A stretch of DNA of 64,000 nucleotides from Aaosphaeria pasadenensis (lineage: Eukaryota; Ascomycota; Dothideomycetes; Pleosporales): the NCBI GenBank assembly GCA_022813625.1, contig JAKLMB010000042.1:186001-250000 (forward strand). Direction: 5' to 3'. The notes beneath the pieces are model-generated. The model was not told where the DNA came from. It ran no database searches and saw only the letters and a list, made by a program, of their open reading frames with translations. This document shows positions 1 to 11,671 of this stretch, piece by piece. Both the position numbers and the translations under genes were made by a program. Numbering within the stretch: position 1 is the stretch's first letter; each line of letters begins with the position of its first letter.

Positions 1-1348
1 AGTCTGGACCGCTACGAAGAAGGGGTAGCTCGCTCGTTTGCTTGAAGAAAGCGTCTACATCCTTCTGCTTAACATCCTTGAGCGTATTCGGTTGCCAGTT
101 TGGTCGTTCCTTCTTGCGTTCAATCAATCGTGCTGTCACACCCTCGACAAAATCTGGGTGGGCCATGAACTTTGCAGCAATATCGTGTTCGCGTTGGAAT
201 GTCTGCTTGATCGACCACGATTGACCGAGGCGCATTTGCTGTAGCGTTACGGCCACGGCTATGGGAGACCGAGTGTGAAGTGTCTCAATTGTGCGCTCGG
301 CCCACTTTCTCAAGGGTTGCGAGGATCCATTTGCCTTGACTTCCTCGAGAGAAGTCAAAATGGCGTGAATGTCAGGTTGATCGTGGTGGAAAACGCGGTC
401 GATCGTTGTCCTTAGTTCACCCGAGATAGCGGGGCGTTCGCTGGGGAGTCCAGTGCTGAACTCCTCAATCGTATCGTTGATGATTCGGTTCCGCGCACTC
501 AAGTCGAGATAGTCCTGGAACTGTAATTCTGCCAAACGTGACTCGAGCTGAGGAAGGGTGGACGAGTGGATGTAGTGGGTCGCCACGCCGTGATAGAAGG
601 CATCGACACCTCTGAGTTGCTCACTGGTAAGGGCAAGATAGGTGCCGATGGCGCCCTCCATGCGCGGCAAGAAGAAGGATGCGCCAACATCTGGGAAGAA
701 TCCAATTGTCGTCTCTGGCATGGCGAATAGGGTGTTCTCGGTGGCTATTCTGAAAGGTGCGTGAATGCTGAGCCCGACACCCCCGCCCATGGTGATACCA
801 TCCATCAATGCCACATATGGCTTGTTGTACGTTGCAATGAGGTGGTCCAGCTTGTATTCAAGGCCAAAGTAATCGGTAGACTTCTGTTGTCCCTCCTTTC
901 CAGTCTTGTTCCATTGAGCCAAAGCGGCGACATCACCACCTGCACAGAATGCACGGCCTTGTCCCTTGATCACCACCACGCCTGCCAGATCTGACTGCTC
1001 CCACTCTTGCATCCTCGGTATGATTTTGCGGACCATGGAACCATTCAGCGAATTGAGCTTCTTCGGCCTGTTGAGCTCAATGCTTCGCACGCCATAGTTG
1101 TTGGCAAAGACGACATCATCCGGGTCGTCGTCCGGTTGAGGCTGGAAGGGGTTCTCGGTGGGCGTTGAATACTGCATATAGCGTCAGCCAAGGCATGAAT
1201 GTAAATGTGCAAGTCCAATTGCGCTGACCATTCTACTGCCTGCGGTCCAAACAGGATTTGTGATTTTCGATCGCAATGGCATATTTGTTATCCGCGAGCG
1301 CCAGCTCAGCGGCGCGGCTGTTCTTCTGAGAGATGTGCGGAGAGACAT
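1..1348 (-). CDS. EHD3: 3-hydroxyisobutyryl-CoA hydrolase, mitochondrial (3' end off window)
   Basis: Enoyl-CoA hydratase/isomerase-superfamily protein of the HIBCH/Ehd3 type, which hydrolyses 3-hydroxyisobutyryl-CoA in mitochondrial valine breakdown. I read exons 1348-1229 and 1171 to beyond position 1, with a 57-nt intron (GTCAGC donor, GCTGAC branch, TGCAG acceptor) at phase 0. The first 40 residues are Arg/Ser rich without acidic residues (starting MSLRTSLRRTAAPLSWRSR), as expected for a mitochondrial presequence. After the intron come the crotonase motifs: an AFCAGGD oxyanion-loop segment, then the ALMDGITMGGGVGLS segment and the PETTIGFFPDVGASFFL segment typical of HIBCH. The C-terminal HIBCH region is present up to the window edge, so only a short tail is missing. 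The gene is divergent from TUF1. The start was chosen for the presequence and because the exon 1-exon 2 phase fits. Family assignment is strong; the exact exon 1 is inferred. Confidence 0.88.
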
Positions 1349-1767
1349 GTGGAGTTGAGAGGATGCGTTTCAAGCAGAGTGCGTCGAGGGTATGCAACTT
1401 TTGACGGCCAACCTCGGGTATCCGTGGTGGTCCACTCGGCAACTGCGAAAGCGTTTAGCTGCGGGCAAGGGATCAATTGATCGATGAAGTCGAAGCGACG
1501 ATTGTACGAGGCCCAAAATGAATATATACTTCAATTTCAAGACATCCGGAAAATGTTTCCCCCCACCAAAAGGTCAAGACTTCCTAACCATGAGGAGGTT
1601 GCGGAGCGCGAAGCTCTGACCAGCTCACGTGATGGAGGTTCTGGAAATTTTGGCATCGAATTATCGTGCCTCACTACTGGATCCTCAACCAGAAGTCGAG
1701 TTTCACCACATCCATCAATCCAATTGCCTTCGTTTTCTTCTTCCTCTACCTTTCTTTTTAATTCACA
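1349..1767. promoter_or_regulatory. shared divergent promoter, HIBCH / TUF1
   Basis: This 419-bp gap separates the start codons of two divergent nuclear genes for mitochondrial proteins. It contains a perfect palindromic E-box, TCACGTGA, at 1625-1632, which fits bHLH factors of the Cbf1 type, and a pyrimidine-rich stretch (about 1730-1760) just before the TUF1 start. Factor identity is inference. Confidence 0.5.
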
Positions 1768-3255
1768 ATGTCGGCCTTCTCGAGGCAACTCTGGCGCACC
1801 AGCCGCACTGCGCTTCGCTACAACAACAAGTCCATCAACCCAGTGCAGCAAGCATTTGGTGCACCAGGATCCACCAGATATGCCAACGGTGTGAGATCGT
1901 ACGCGGCTGCTTTCACTCGTGACAAGCCCCATGTCAACATTGGTATGTACTTGGAACTCAATGGTCTTTATATTCAATTCTAATAAAACCTAGGAACCAT
2001 TGGTCACGTCGATCACGGAAAGGTATACACTTTGCGGCGCCCGCATCTGGTTTTTATCGACTGACCACCATAGACTACCCTCACCGCTGCCATCACCAAG
2101 CGTCAGGCTGAGAAGGGCTACGCCAAATTCCTCGAGTATGGCTCCATTGACAAGGCTCCCGAAGAGCGAAAGCGTGGTATCACCATCTCCACCGCCCACA
2201 TCGAGTACTCCACCGACAACCGCCACTATGCCCACGTCGACTGCCCTGGTCACGCCGATTACATCAAGAACATGATTACTGGTGCTGCAAACATGGACGG
2301 CGCTATCATCGTCGTTGCTGCTTCCGATGGTCAAATGTGAGTTGGCGAGAAGTTTGCCGTCGCTTGTTAGTATTCCATTAACATTCACAGGCCTCAAACC
2401 CGTGAGCACTTGCTCCTCGCCCGCCAGGTCGGTGTCCAGAAGATCGTCGTTTTCGTCAACAAGGTCGATGCTATTGAGGACAAGGAGATGTTGGAGCTCG
2501 TCGAGATGGAGATGAGGGAACTCCTCTCCTCGTACGGCTTCGAGGGTGATGAAACCCCCATCATCATGGGTTCTGCTCTTTGCGCCCTTGAGAGCCGTGA
2601 GCCCGAGATTGGCGAGAAGAAGATCGATGAGCTCCTCGAGGCTGTCGACACCTGGATCCCCACTCCCACCCGTGACACCGACAAGCCGTTCTTGATGGCC
2701 GTTGAGGACGTTTTCTCCATTGCCGGCCGTGGTACTGTGTGCTCTGGCCGTGTCGAGCGCGGTATCTTGAAGAAGGATACTGAGGTCGAGCTCGTCGGAA
2801 AGGGCGTTGCGCCCATCAAGACCAAGGTCACCGACATCGAGACCTTCAAGAAGTCTTGCGACGAGTCGCGCGCTGGTGACAACTCCGGTCTCCTTCTCCG
2901 TGGTGTCAAGCGTGAGGATGTCAAGCGTGGTATGGTCGTTGCTGTTCCCGGAACCGTCAAGGCCAGCACAAAGTTCTTGGTCTCCATGTACGTCCTCAGC
3001 AAGGAGGAGGGTGGCCGTCACACTGGATTCGGTGGCAACTACCGCCCCCAGATGTTCATCCGAACCTCCGATGAGTCTTGCTCCCTTACTTGGCCCGAGG
3101 GTGTCGACGCCGACAAGCAGGTCATGCCTGGTGACAACGTCGAGATGATCTGCGAGCTTCACCAGCCCAACGTCATTGAGGCTGGTCAGCGATTCAACAT
3201 GCGTGAGGGTGGTCGCACTGTCGCCACCGGTCTCGTTACCCAGATTCTCGCATAA
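1768..3255 (+). CDS. TUF1: mitochondrial translation elongation factor Tu
   Basis: EF-Tu, the GTPase that delivers aminoacyl-tRNA to the mitochondrial ribosome. Exons are 1768-1942, 1994-2022, 2074-2336 and 2391-3255 (443 residues). Exon 2 is only 29 nt and carries much of the P-loop. Visible G-motifs are GHVDHGKT (split over exons 2 and 3), the RGITI switch-I segment, DCPGH, and NKVD. Domain 2 and domain 3 follow without interruption to the usual EF-Tu C-terminus ([14 protein letters not shown]). The first ~50 residues are basic and Ser/Thr/Ala rich, consistent with a presequence. All introns are 50-55 nt with consensus ends. Codon use is strongly C-ending, as in highly expressed genes, which also explains a long spurious open frame on the opposite strand. 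Confidence 0.97.
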
Positions 3256-3832
3256 AAGAATTGATGTTTTTGGATGGAACGATCTGTAATCATGTTCCCG
3301 GCGCCAACTCTCTACCTCGAATTGTAAGAACTGGCTAGGAACTACATGTACACTATTTGACGCGTGCAATATCCCCTCTCCCGCTTCTCTGATGTCGTAT
3401 TCAGACAGTGTATTATACTAGATTTGCGGCATGAAAGGCGTTGAGTCTTGCTGGGAGGTAGAACAAAATAACGACTTTCTGAATTTATGTAACATTTTGA
3501 GCTTGAATCCCGATATATTCTTCCCGTCAATATTGAGATATCCAATAATTTTTTCCAAGCATGACGTACGTTTATTAGATGAATCCTAAGTGGTCGGCAC
3601 GAGCAAGTACATTCTCCGTAAGGCTGAGCGCGTCACTAGTGCGGGCGGGAGCTACGCGACGACATCTGAGCGTGAGTCCAGTCCGTCCATGCGGAGCAGC
3701 CTCGCCTCGCCTCGCCTCCACACCAGCACCTGTTCATCCTGTAACGAAGACTTCCATATGGTGTCTCTCGCCGCTCGGGCCAGTATCAATCCATAACAAT
3801 ATGCAACAAGTTTACACCGCCCGCTTTTCAGC
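3256..3832. other. intergenic: TUF1 3' flank and 5' flank of the next gene
   Basis: This 577-bp gap lies between two genes transcribed in the same direction. It contains a short CCTCG-type tandem run near 3700-3720. I see no coding exon or RNA gene. Confidence 0.5.
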
Positions 3833-5954
3833 ATGCCTACCCCCGAACTCGACGTCCTCAAGCCGATTGACCCGTCCATCACCAATTCCGACGACTACGA
3901 GATCTTCACACTGAGCAATGCACATGTGGTGTACCAGAACAATGGCAAGCGGGCCAATCTATTACATGCCTATGCGGACACGCCCTTGAAGGTGGAAGGC
4001 CGCTTAGAAGTTCCGGTGCGAAGCCAGATGAAATACCGTATGCGTCCTTAATCTTTTATATCTGGCTGTCTTCGACCAACCCCAATGTACTGTTAAGTAG
4101 CTAACAGCGTCATTTACTCTTAGTCGTCCGGAAACCATACAGACCCACCGATATCGTAATCACGAATGTAATGCGCTTCAGCTATGGCCAAACCCAAGAC
4201 GGCGAAACCATGATATGGGCGCAAGGCGCAGCGGGGTGGTTCGAGCTACGACCGAGCAGGGAATACCGGGAAATATATAATGACATGGTGGAAGCAGTCA
4301 ACATCCTCTACTTCATCACAGACATTTACAACGAGCCGCGGAAAAAAGGCGGCGGACCGAATGCGAAGCTGATATACCAGGAATATGCGGAGGACGAAAG
4401 GTTCGCGTGTAGCGATCCCGAAGAGGCGGCGAGAATATTCGCAAAGCATAGGGTGTTTTTAATGATGTGTTTTCTGGGGAGGGCACAGGGGATTGCCTGG
4501 AGCAACACACCGCTTTGCCAAACTTATAAAAAGCAGTTCACAGTAGGTAAAATGGGCGCATTGGCGATGCTACACAGGCTAATATCGAGCAGAGAGATTG
4601 GGAAATCGCGAAAGCACGTGTTGACGGCAAGGGCGCAGAGGTTCCACAGGGCGCAACAACAAGTAACGAAGCAATTGCGGCCACTGAGCCAACCACGAGA
4701 GTGAGGCGGGGTGGTGCGCCAAAGTCGAAGACGGTACAAAAAGAAGCACCGAAGAAGAACGACAATTGGTGGGAAGCGGCGGCGATATTCGCGTTCATGC
4801 AGAAAGCCGTCAACCAAGGGCTAATACCAATCGGGCACGTCACTGCTGACAAAATCGCAAAACTGCTTGTCAAACGGTACGAGATCGAGGAGACGGAAAT
4901 AGCAAGAAACGTCATTCTGGTCCATGCGCAAAATTTATGTTACATGATGGATCATCCAAGAAGGAAGAACATACAATTTTTTGCGAGCGAGCCGATTTAC
5001 GAGGAGTTGTCACGAGGCCATAATCTTTCAGCCGCCGATACGCGGAGAGCCGAAAGTATAGAGCTACACCCACGGAAGGATCGTAGCCTACTGAGAGACG
5101 ACATGAGCAGTGAAGAAGATGAAAGTTCAGAACCAGAAACACCACGGCCGCGCTCTCCACCTCACGCAAGGAAAGGCGCACTGTCAGTACGCCGGCCTAC
5201 CAGCGGGAAATATTCCGGCAAAGGAAAGGCTGCAAAACGAGGAAAGGGAATCAGTAATGGGAAAGCGCCTTATCATACCTTCTCATCAGATGAAGAAGAG
5301 GGTACGCGAAGCGAATCTGAGAGCGATGAAGGTATTGATACGCCTACAAACATATTATCTCCTGGGAAGCGAAAGCATGAATTCGAAGACCGTGAGCAAG
5401 GATCACGGAAACGTGCGGCCAGTGAAGCTCTCGACCAAGATGAATCGCCTTCTCCTTCAGATTCCGACGAAGCGGACCCGCCGACGACAACTCTACCACT
5501 GAGGTGGAACTCCAACAACGTCGCAGTGTTGTCTTCGCCCGCATTGTCACCACCTATCATCTCTACACCGTTACCAGAATACACCGCAAACGGTCCCGCG
5601 GACTCTTGGACGTGTACATTCGATGGCTGCTCTCACAAGGTGTACGGAGCCAGCTCAGATGTCGGCCGAACGTTGATTCAAGAGCATTTCAACGATCACG
5701 CGAAGGGTCGACAGAAGGAAATCGGGCTGATCATGTCTGAGGAGCAGAAGCTGCGACTACCCGTCAAGTAAGTGCCGCATTGTTAATACCTTGAATTCAA
5801 TCGACCACCTTTCGGTACTATAGAAAACATGCTAACGTTCAAACACAGCAACCTCCTCAAGCGAATCCGCGAAATGACAGCCGCACAAACACCACTAATT
5901 CCAGACAGCAGTCCCAGCGCGATGACGCCGCAGCCCATCGAGCGGACCACATAA
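3833..5954 (+). CDS. DNMT1-RFD (replication-foci domain)-like nuclear protein
   Basis: Exon 1 is 3833-4037 and exon 2 starts at 4124. Exon 3 ends at 5767 and the last exon is 5849-5954. The boundary between exons 2 and 3 is uncertain: 4543-4577 (35 nt, unusually short; 639 residues) or 4547-4638 (92 nt; 620 residues). Both keep frame. The N-terminal ~230 residues resemble the cytosine-methyltransferase replication-foci (RFTS/DNMT1-RFD) domain of fungal proteins, with a WAQGAAGWFELRPS core, YFITDIYNEPRKKGGGP, YQEYAEDERFA and FLMMCFLGRAQGIAWSNTP. The middle is Ser/Glu/Lys-rich and disordered. The C-terminus has a Cys/His segment (TCTFDGCSHKVYG followed by EHFNDH) resembling a C2H2 finger. No methyltransferase catalytic motif is present. 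The likely role is a chromatin-associated reader; that is inference. Confidence 0.75.
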
Positions 5955-8586
5955 ATACCCACTTATTTTTAAGCAATCAGTGCATGACTATCCCATATTC
6001 TTCCTTCCTTCGTTTCCTTATTCCTCGCATTCTAGACACGGCGTCAGGAGGTCTTACGCATCATCACTAGTTAGGAGTTATTTTACCAATAGTCGGGGTT
6101 TCACATGAGGAGACGAATATAACGGCTACAAGGGAAGGGGGGCTAGATATATAAAATCCCATTCCTCACTCGACAAAGATATTCATTTATTCTTTCTCAT
6201 GGACTCCTCCCGTATCATTCATTGAGTTCAGCTACGTGACCACTATGTCCATCGATACCCACGCGCCGTTTTCCAAAGTGCATATCATGTTGCTCGCCGA
6301 GCGTCCAGTTCCTGTCAATACAGGACTACACACCACTGAAAGACAGCTATTCAATTCTCCATCATACCACCAGCAGCAGGTACCCATCAACCATCCACAG
6401 CCTCCCACACATCACCAGCAAACCCCCCTCAAACGCAGATCCAGAAACCACAGTACCCTTCCCCCCAAACCCTCATCTCCTCATGCCTACAAACGCGCGC
6501 GGTGCGTGCCCTGGGCGTTTGGAATCGTAGATGGCACTCCGCATCTCCTTCCTTAATGTACACTGCGAAGGTTGGGCACTGTCGCGCCTCGAGGGGGAGG
6601 AATTGGTGCACTGCTTTGAGGTAATGTGGTTCCTTCTACACGAGCGTTGTACGGTGCGGGAGGAGGGTGCGGTTGGGGGGGTTTTGTTCTAGTGAGTGCC
6701 TAGTGTCGTGGGTGAGGTATTTCTCTGTGTGATTGATGTTTAGGGGGTGGTTTGAGGGGAGGTGTACGGGTTGGGCGTGTCTGGGGGTCAGTGAAAGGGG
6801 AATCGGACAGTCAAGGGACTTCGTGTTCTTCATGTGTGTGTATGTGATGTATGTATGCCTTAGACTGCCTCGTACAAAGCCAGCAGCAGTTACTTCACAC
6901 TGCCCTTCATCGTGACATAAGCCGCAAATGCGGGCGTACAGGTGGTCTGGTGAAAATTGGCAACGTCGTCGAAGAAGACGAGGAGGAGTGGGAGTGTAGA
7001 TTGTAGGCATGTAAACCTCTAGGTACCTACGGAGATAGACTCCGCATAGCACACAAACGGCGGGAACAATCCAAACGATAACCCCAGTCTTGGCGGTGAA
7101 AGTACCACGCGAGTTCGAGCAAAAGAAACGAAAAGAAGAAGAGTTTACTTCGCGGTGGATCCAGCCGTGCTGCAAGCTTGTATGTAGCGTGCAAATCAAA
7201 TTTCAATGTCAAGTCCGCACGCATTTGCACTCGTCACAGAGGACGATGGAAAGAAAGAAAAAAAGCAAAAGTCGACAGGAGGGAGGATCTGTTGATATCA
7301 GTAGGTAGGAAGATGGAGATACACACGCATGCGTGCGCGTGGAGGTTTTGCGATTCCGTTGGTTTCTTGGGCCAACCATAGGGAGGGAGGTGATAAGCAA
7401 TGGCAACCCACGGTCAGACGATGGTTGACAAGACAACAAAGGGACGTTCGAAAATTGACGGATGGGATGGACGGAGAGAGGGCGCTATGAACCAGACATC
7501 AAGCATCTACTCTTTTTCAGTAGTTAATAGATAGGCCGATGCTTCGGAAGTGACAGTAGCAGGGAATTTCTCGCCGGAAATATGTCCGTGAGGTGGTGAG
7601 TAGAATAAAAATTGGCCGAGGAAAGCGAACAGCTGATAATCATGTCTTGGAGGATGAAATGATAGATACGGAGGTACAGCATCTTCGAATTTTGGTATAT
7701 TTTTGTGGTTGACTCGATGGGATTTTGTAATGGGGCGCCGGGGTGGCTCAGTTTGGGCGGATTCGTGTGGGGTACCTTTATCACTCCATATCCTTGTCTC
7801 CGTTCAAGGACCAAGCCATTACAGGAAATAGTTCACATGCTTGGGGGTTAAAACATGACCAACTAGACAGTCTGAGGAGTAGAACAGTTCGCTTGAGGCT
7901 GATCCCGGGGGAGCTAAGGACGTCAAGGGAGTTGAGATGAGTTTGTGTGACAATATCACATCGAGTCAACACCATGGACATGGAAACACCTCCCGATGTC
8001 GTATCATGAGGTTCGCTCGGGGGCAACGGTCGGAAGGATGGATTTGGTATCGCTTGTTCGTGCGCTTGAGGTCAGTATGCTATGCTTAGTTTATGCAGAC
8101 ATTTTGTTTCGATCTATGTTGCACACGTGGTTGTTGTGGTTGTCGCATCTTGTGCCCCCAATACTACTAGTCACTTGAGTGGTTGCGCTTGTTGCTGTGG
8201 TGGTGAGCACGAGGGTGTATCTCATGAGATGGTACGGAGTAGAAGCGAGACGCATCTTCACTTGCATGTCTGCATGTCTCTAGTAGATCTGCAGCTATTC
8301 ACAGTATCTGTGCAGTTACTAGTGATGGATCCGTGATGAGGGTGTGAAGGGTGAAGGCTGACCTCCCCAGATCCGTGGGCGCGCTTATCATCCCAGGCCT
8401 GATAAGACTAACACCAAACGGGTGATGCCCACCAAACGGGCCACAACGGGCCTACCAGAAGCCCCGAAACCAACCTCACCCTGCAACTCCCGCTCTTCGG
8501 CCAGACTTGGAGGAGACAATGGTCAGTCCTAAGTTCCTAGCTACTATCCACTATCACAAGGTCGCAATCATTCTGGGGACGATAAA
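5955..8586. other. 2.6-kb intergenic region, no supported gene
   Basis: Short open frames occur on both strands but none has recognisable homology. A minus-strand frame around 7130-7020 encodes one hydrophobic helix (GVIVWIVPAVCVLCGVYL) and could be part of a small spliced membrane protein, but neither its start nor its splice sites are convincing. The region 6400-6900 has strong strand-switching purine/pyrimidine bias. Confidence 0.4.
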
Positions 8587-8649
8587 TATGGGCCATGCCC
8601 TGCAAATATGGGGACCAGAGAGCAGTCGTTCTTGTTCATCTTGTTGTGA

Positions 8650-9012
8650 ACTCCAATAGTCACCATCATAGCAAACAACGGCATCTATCAAAACGACGAT
8701 AACATACAACTATCACAAGCTTCATTCGACTCGGAGACGGGTCTCGAAGCACCAATAACCGTCAAGACGGATCCAGAACGCCAGCCACTCCTCCAACGTC
8801 AAGCCTCCTACTCAGGCGAGGAGGGATCACAACCTGGGCCTTCGCACGCCTCAGCATCCAACCCCCCACGTCATAATAACATCTATTGCGGGGATCACTC
8901 CTATAGCCAAGCGACTGCCTCTTCCTCGAGCTTCTTAAAGCCCGCCGCGGCCTCGACTGTCTACCATTCCGCTGAAGAGAGTTCATTTTCTTTCTTCGGT
9001 AATAGTTCCATC
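8650..9012 (+). other. in-frame open extension upstream of the permease start
   Basis: This stretch of 121 codons is open and in frame with the permease ATG at 9013, but has no ATG of its own. The translation is Ser-rich and polar (for example LLQRQASYSGEEG and SSFLKPAAASTVYHSAEESS), like a cytoplasmic transporter tail. One way to supply a start is a small exon 8588-8624 joined to 8672 across a 47-nt intron. The frame then fits, but its GTCGTT donor is poor. Confidence 0.4.
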
Positions 9013-11020
9013 ATGGAGAAGGTCAAGAATGGCAAGCTCGCCCACTATGCGAACAAACTCGCGGTTGAGGGCGAGGAGGGCCTTACCTCAACACAGCTTA
9101 TGCTGTTCAACCACGATCTCAAGCCCGTCGAGCCTGCGCGAAGAGAATGGGGTCCTTGGAATTTCGTCGGTTTCTGGGTTGGTAAGTCTTGACTATCTTG
9201 TTATCTTGATGACGACCATTCTTTTGCCATGGCTGATCGCTAACCAATCATATAGCGGATTCGTTCAACATCAACACTTGGATGATTTCATCTGCACAGA
9301 TTGTTGACGGACTGTCGTGGTGGCAGTCATGGATTTGCGTCTGGGTACGTCTCCAATGCTTGTAGTTCTTGATTTTGCGCTAACATATCCCTATAGTTAG
9401 GATATTGTAAGTCGTCGCCAAATATATCACGTTCCTATGCTCCTTCGCAGATGGATTGTGGGACGATCTTGTACCACATACCAGTTTGAGCCTCTAGATC
9501 GATCTATCACAGACCAGAAGAAGATACTAACTATTCATACAGCAATCGCTGCGTGCTTCGTCGTCCTGACTGGTCGAATTGGTGCACAATACCACATCTC
9601 CTTCCCAGTCGTGGGTCGCTCCTCGTTCGGCATCTGGGGTGCCCTATGGCCAGTCTTCAACCGTGCTGCCATGGCTTGCATCTGGTACGGAGTCCAGGCC
9701 TGGATTGGAGGAACCTGCGTCATGTTGATGATCCGATCTATCTGGAATTCATGGCGTCCGGTGAGTACATCTACTCTAACCACAACAGAAACCTTAACTG
9801 ACAATGAACAGGACAACATCCATAACGGTATCCCTAATTCCGGCACAAACACCGTCGAGTTCGTCTCCTTCTTCCTCTTCTGGGCCGGATCCCTACCCTT
9901 CATCTACCCACCCGTCCACAAGATCCGCCATCTCTTCACCGTCAAGGCATTCTTCGTGCCCACAGCCGGCATCGCCTTCTTCATCTGGGCCATCGTCCGC
10001 GCAAAGGGCATCGGTCCCATCGTCAAGCAGCCCGGCTCTAAGCACGGCAGCGAACTAGCCTGGCTCATGATCCGCGGCACCATGTCGTCCATCGCCAACT
10101 TCGCCACCCTCATCGTCAACAGCCCCGATTTCACGCGTTTCGCCCGCAAACCCAAGGACGCTCTCTGGTCGCAACTCTTCACCATCCCCCTCGGCTTCGC
10201 CGTGACCTCCTTCATCGGCATCATCGTGTCCTCCTCCTCGACCGTCATCTTCGGCGAACCCATCTGGAACCCTCTCGACCTCCTCAGCTCCTTCCTCGAC
10301 GAAGGCGGCTCTGGCCAACGCTTCGGCGTCTTCGTCATCGCCATGGCCTTCACCCTCGCCCAACTCGGCACCAACATCGCCGCCAACTCCGTCTCCGCGG
10401 GCACCGACATGACGGCCCTCCTCCCGCGCTTCATCTCCATCCGCCGCGGCGGCTACGTGTGCGCCATCGTCGGCCTCGTCATGTGCCCCTGGAACCTCCT
10501 CTCCTCCACCAACAGCTTCACCACCTACCTCTCCTCATACTCCGTGTTCCTCTCCTCCATCGCCGGCGTCATGGTCTGCGACTACTACGTCGTCCGCAAA
10601 GGCTACCTCGAAGCCAAGAACCTCTACTCCGGCAAGAAGACGGGCCCTTACTACTTCTTCTACGGCTTCCACCTCCGCGCCTACGCAGCCTACATCGCCG
10701 GCATCCTCATCAACGTCGTCGGGTTCGCCGGCGCTATCGGCAGAGAGGTCCCCGAGGCCGCGAAGCGCATCTACGACCTCAACTACTTCTGCGGCTTCGG
10801 CGTCGCGTTCATTGTCTACTGGTCGCTCTGCAAGATCTTCCCCATCCCTGCGACCAGCGACACGTGGTTGGAAGTTGGCGACGAGATCACGGATCTCAGC
10901 GTCGCGTACCATGGTAGCGACGACGATGTTGAGAGGTATGGTGACGGCGAGGAGGGTATGAGGGGGGGTAGTGGGAAGGGTGGGATCGTGGAGGAGTCGG
11001 TGCCGGGGAAGAACTTTTAA
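9013..11020 (+). CDS. NCS1-family uracil/uridine/allantoin-type permease
   Basis: Multi-pass plasma-membrane symporter of the nucleobase-cation-symport-1 family (Fur4/Fui1/Dal4/FurD group). Exons are 9013-9181, 9256-9344, 9397-9406, 9543-9760 and 9812-11020 (564 residues). Exon 3 is only 10 nt (Leu-Gly-Tyr plus one base). Family features include [20 protein letters not shown] leading into TM1, [15 protein letters not shown] in TM2, [20 protein letters not shown], and the [10 protein letters not shown] and [19 protein letters not shown] segments. The C-terminal tail is acidic and Gly-rich. The substrate cannot be fixed by eye, but uracil or uridine is favoured over thiamine or purine-cytosine types. 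The start at 9013 is supported by homology beginning nearby, but an in-frame extension upstream may mean a longer N-terminus. Exon 5 has a strong C-ending codon bias. Confidence 0.9.
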
Positions 11021-11671
11021 AGAGGACGGTTAGGGGTGTGAGGGTTTTTGGGTTTTTGTGTTGTTATTGTTTGTTTGTGATTTGAGATACCATTGGTGCT
11101 GTTGGATGACGACGTTTTCCTGCGAGAGAAGTCGAAGAGGACTTCATGGGTCTTCTAGAGGTGGTAAGGTAGATACACGGACGCCGAAGAAGAATTTCAC
11201 GTTTTCAAGACAGTGTTGTGGTTATGCCGTACGTGATGATTAGATTGCATTTTATGAAGATTGCATTTTGTTTATTTTATAAGATTTTGCTTGAATGTCT
11301 GTTCATTGGTGCGGTGGTGTGTAAGGCGCGATTTTGAGTTGCTATCTCTGTGATGCACTGATATATATATTCGAAATGTATTTCCTCGATGACTGACTGT
11401 CCAGTACCAAACAAATAAAGCTTTGATAAATCGAGTCCTCATGAGGATATTCTTCAACCCGCATTATAACTTCCCCGTAACATGAGTTGTGCGCATGTTT
11501 GAGTCGAGTCGCGATAACTGCAACCACAAAGTCAGTCATATATAACCCCAGCAATAAAAAGTCCCTCTACCTGGCGATACAGCAGCACCAAAGAATATCA
11601 GAACTACAACGATCTTTGAAATACCTCAAAACTCCACAACCAAATACTTCGCATTCGCACACAAACAAAAC
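11021..11671. other. permease 3' flank and promoter of secreted-protein gene A
   Basis: I see no gene here. The last ~190 bp before 11672 matches the upstream region of paralog B (minus strand, about 44214-44380). Shared blocks include GTGCGCATG near 11490, AACGATCTTT near 11610 and GCATTCGCA just before the start codon. Confidence 0.6.

Noticed and set aside
1990..3369. A 459-codon open frame antisense to TUF1
   Set aside because: Its composition (Asp/Leu/Val/Gly repeats) is what the reverse strand of a C-ending codon-biased gene gives. The sense strand is unmistakably EF-Tu, and the antisense frame resembles nothing.
6241..6556. A plus-strand frame starting MSIDTHAPFSK
   Set aside because: It is short, Pro/His/Gln low complexity in the second half, with no homology I recognise and no splice support.
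9904..10440. Antisense and alternative-frame open stretches over the permease (178, 152 and 125 codons)
   Set aside because: These are frame shadows of a strongly biased gene; the Arg/Leu/His-only composition of the plus-strand one is diagnostic.
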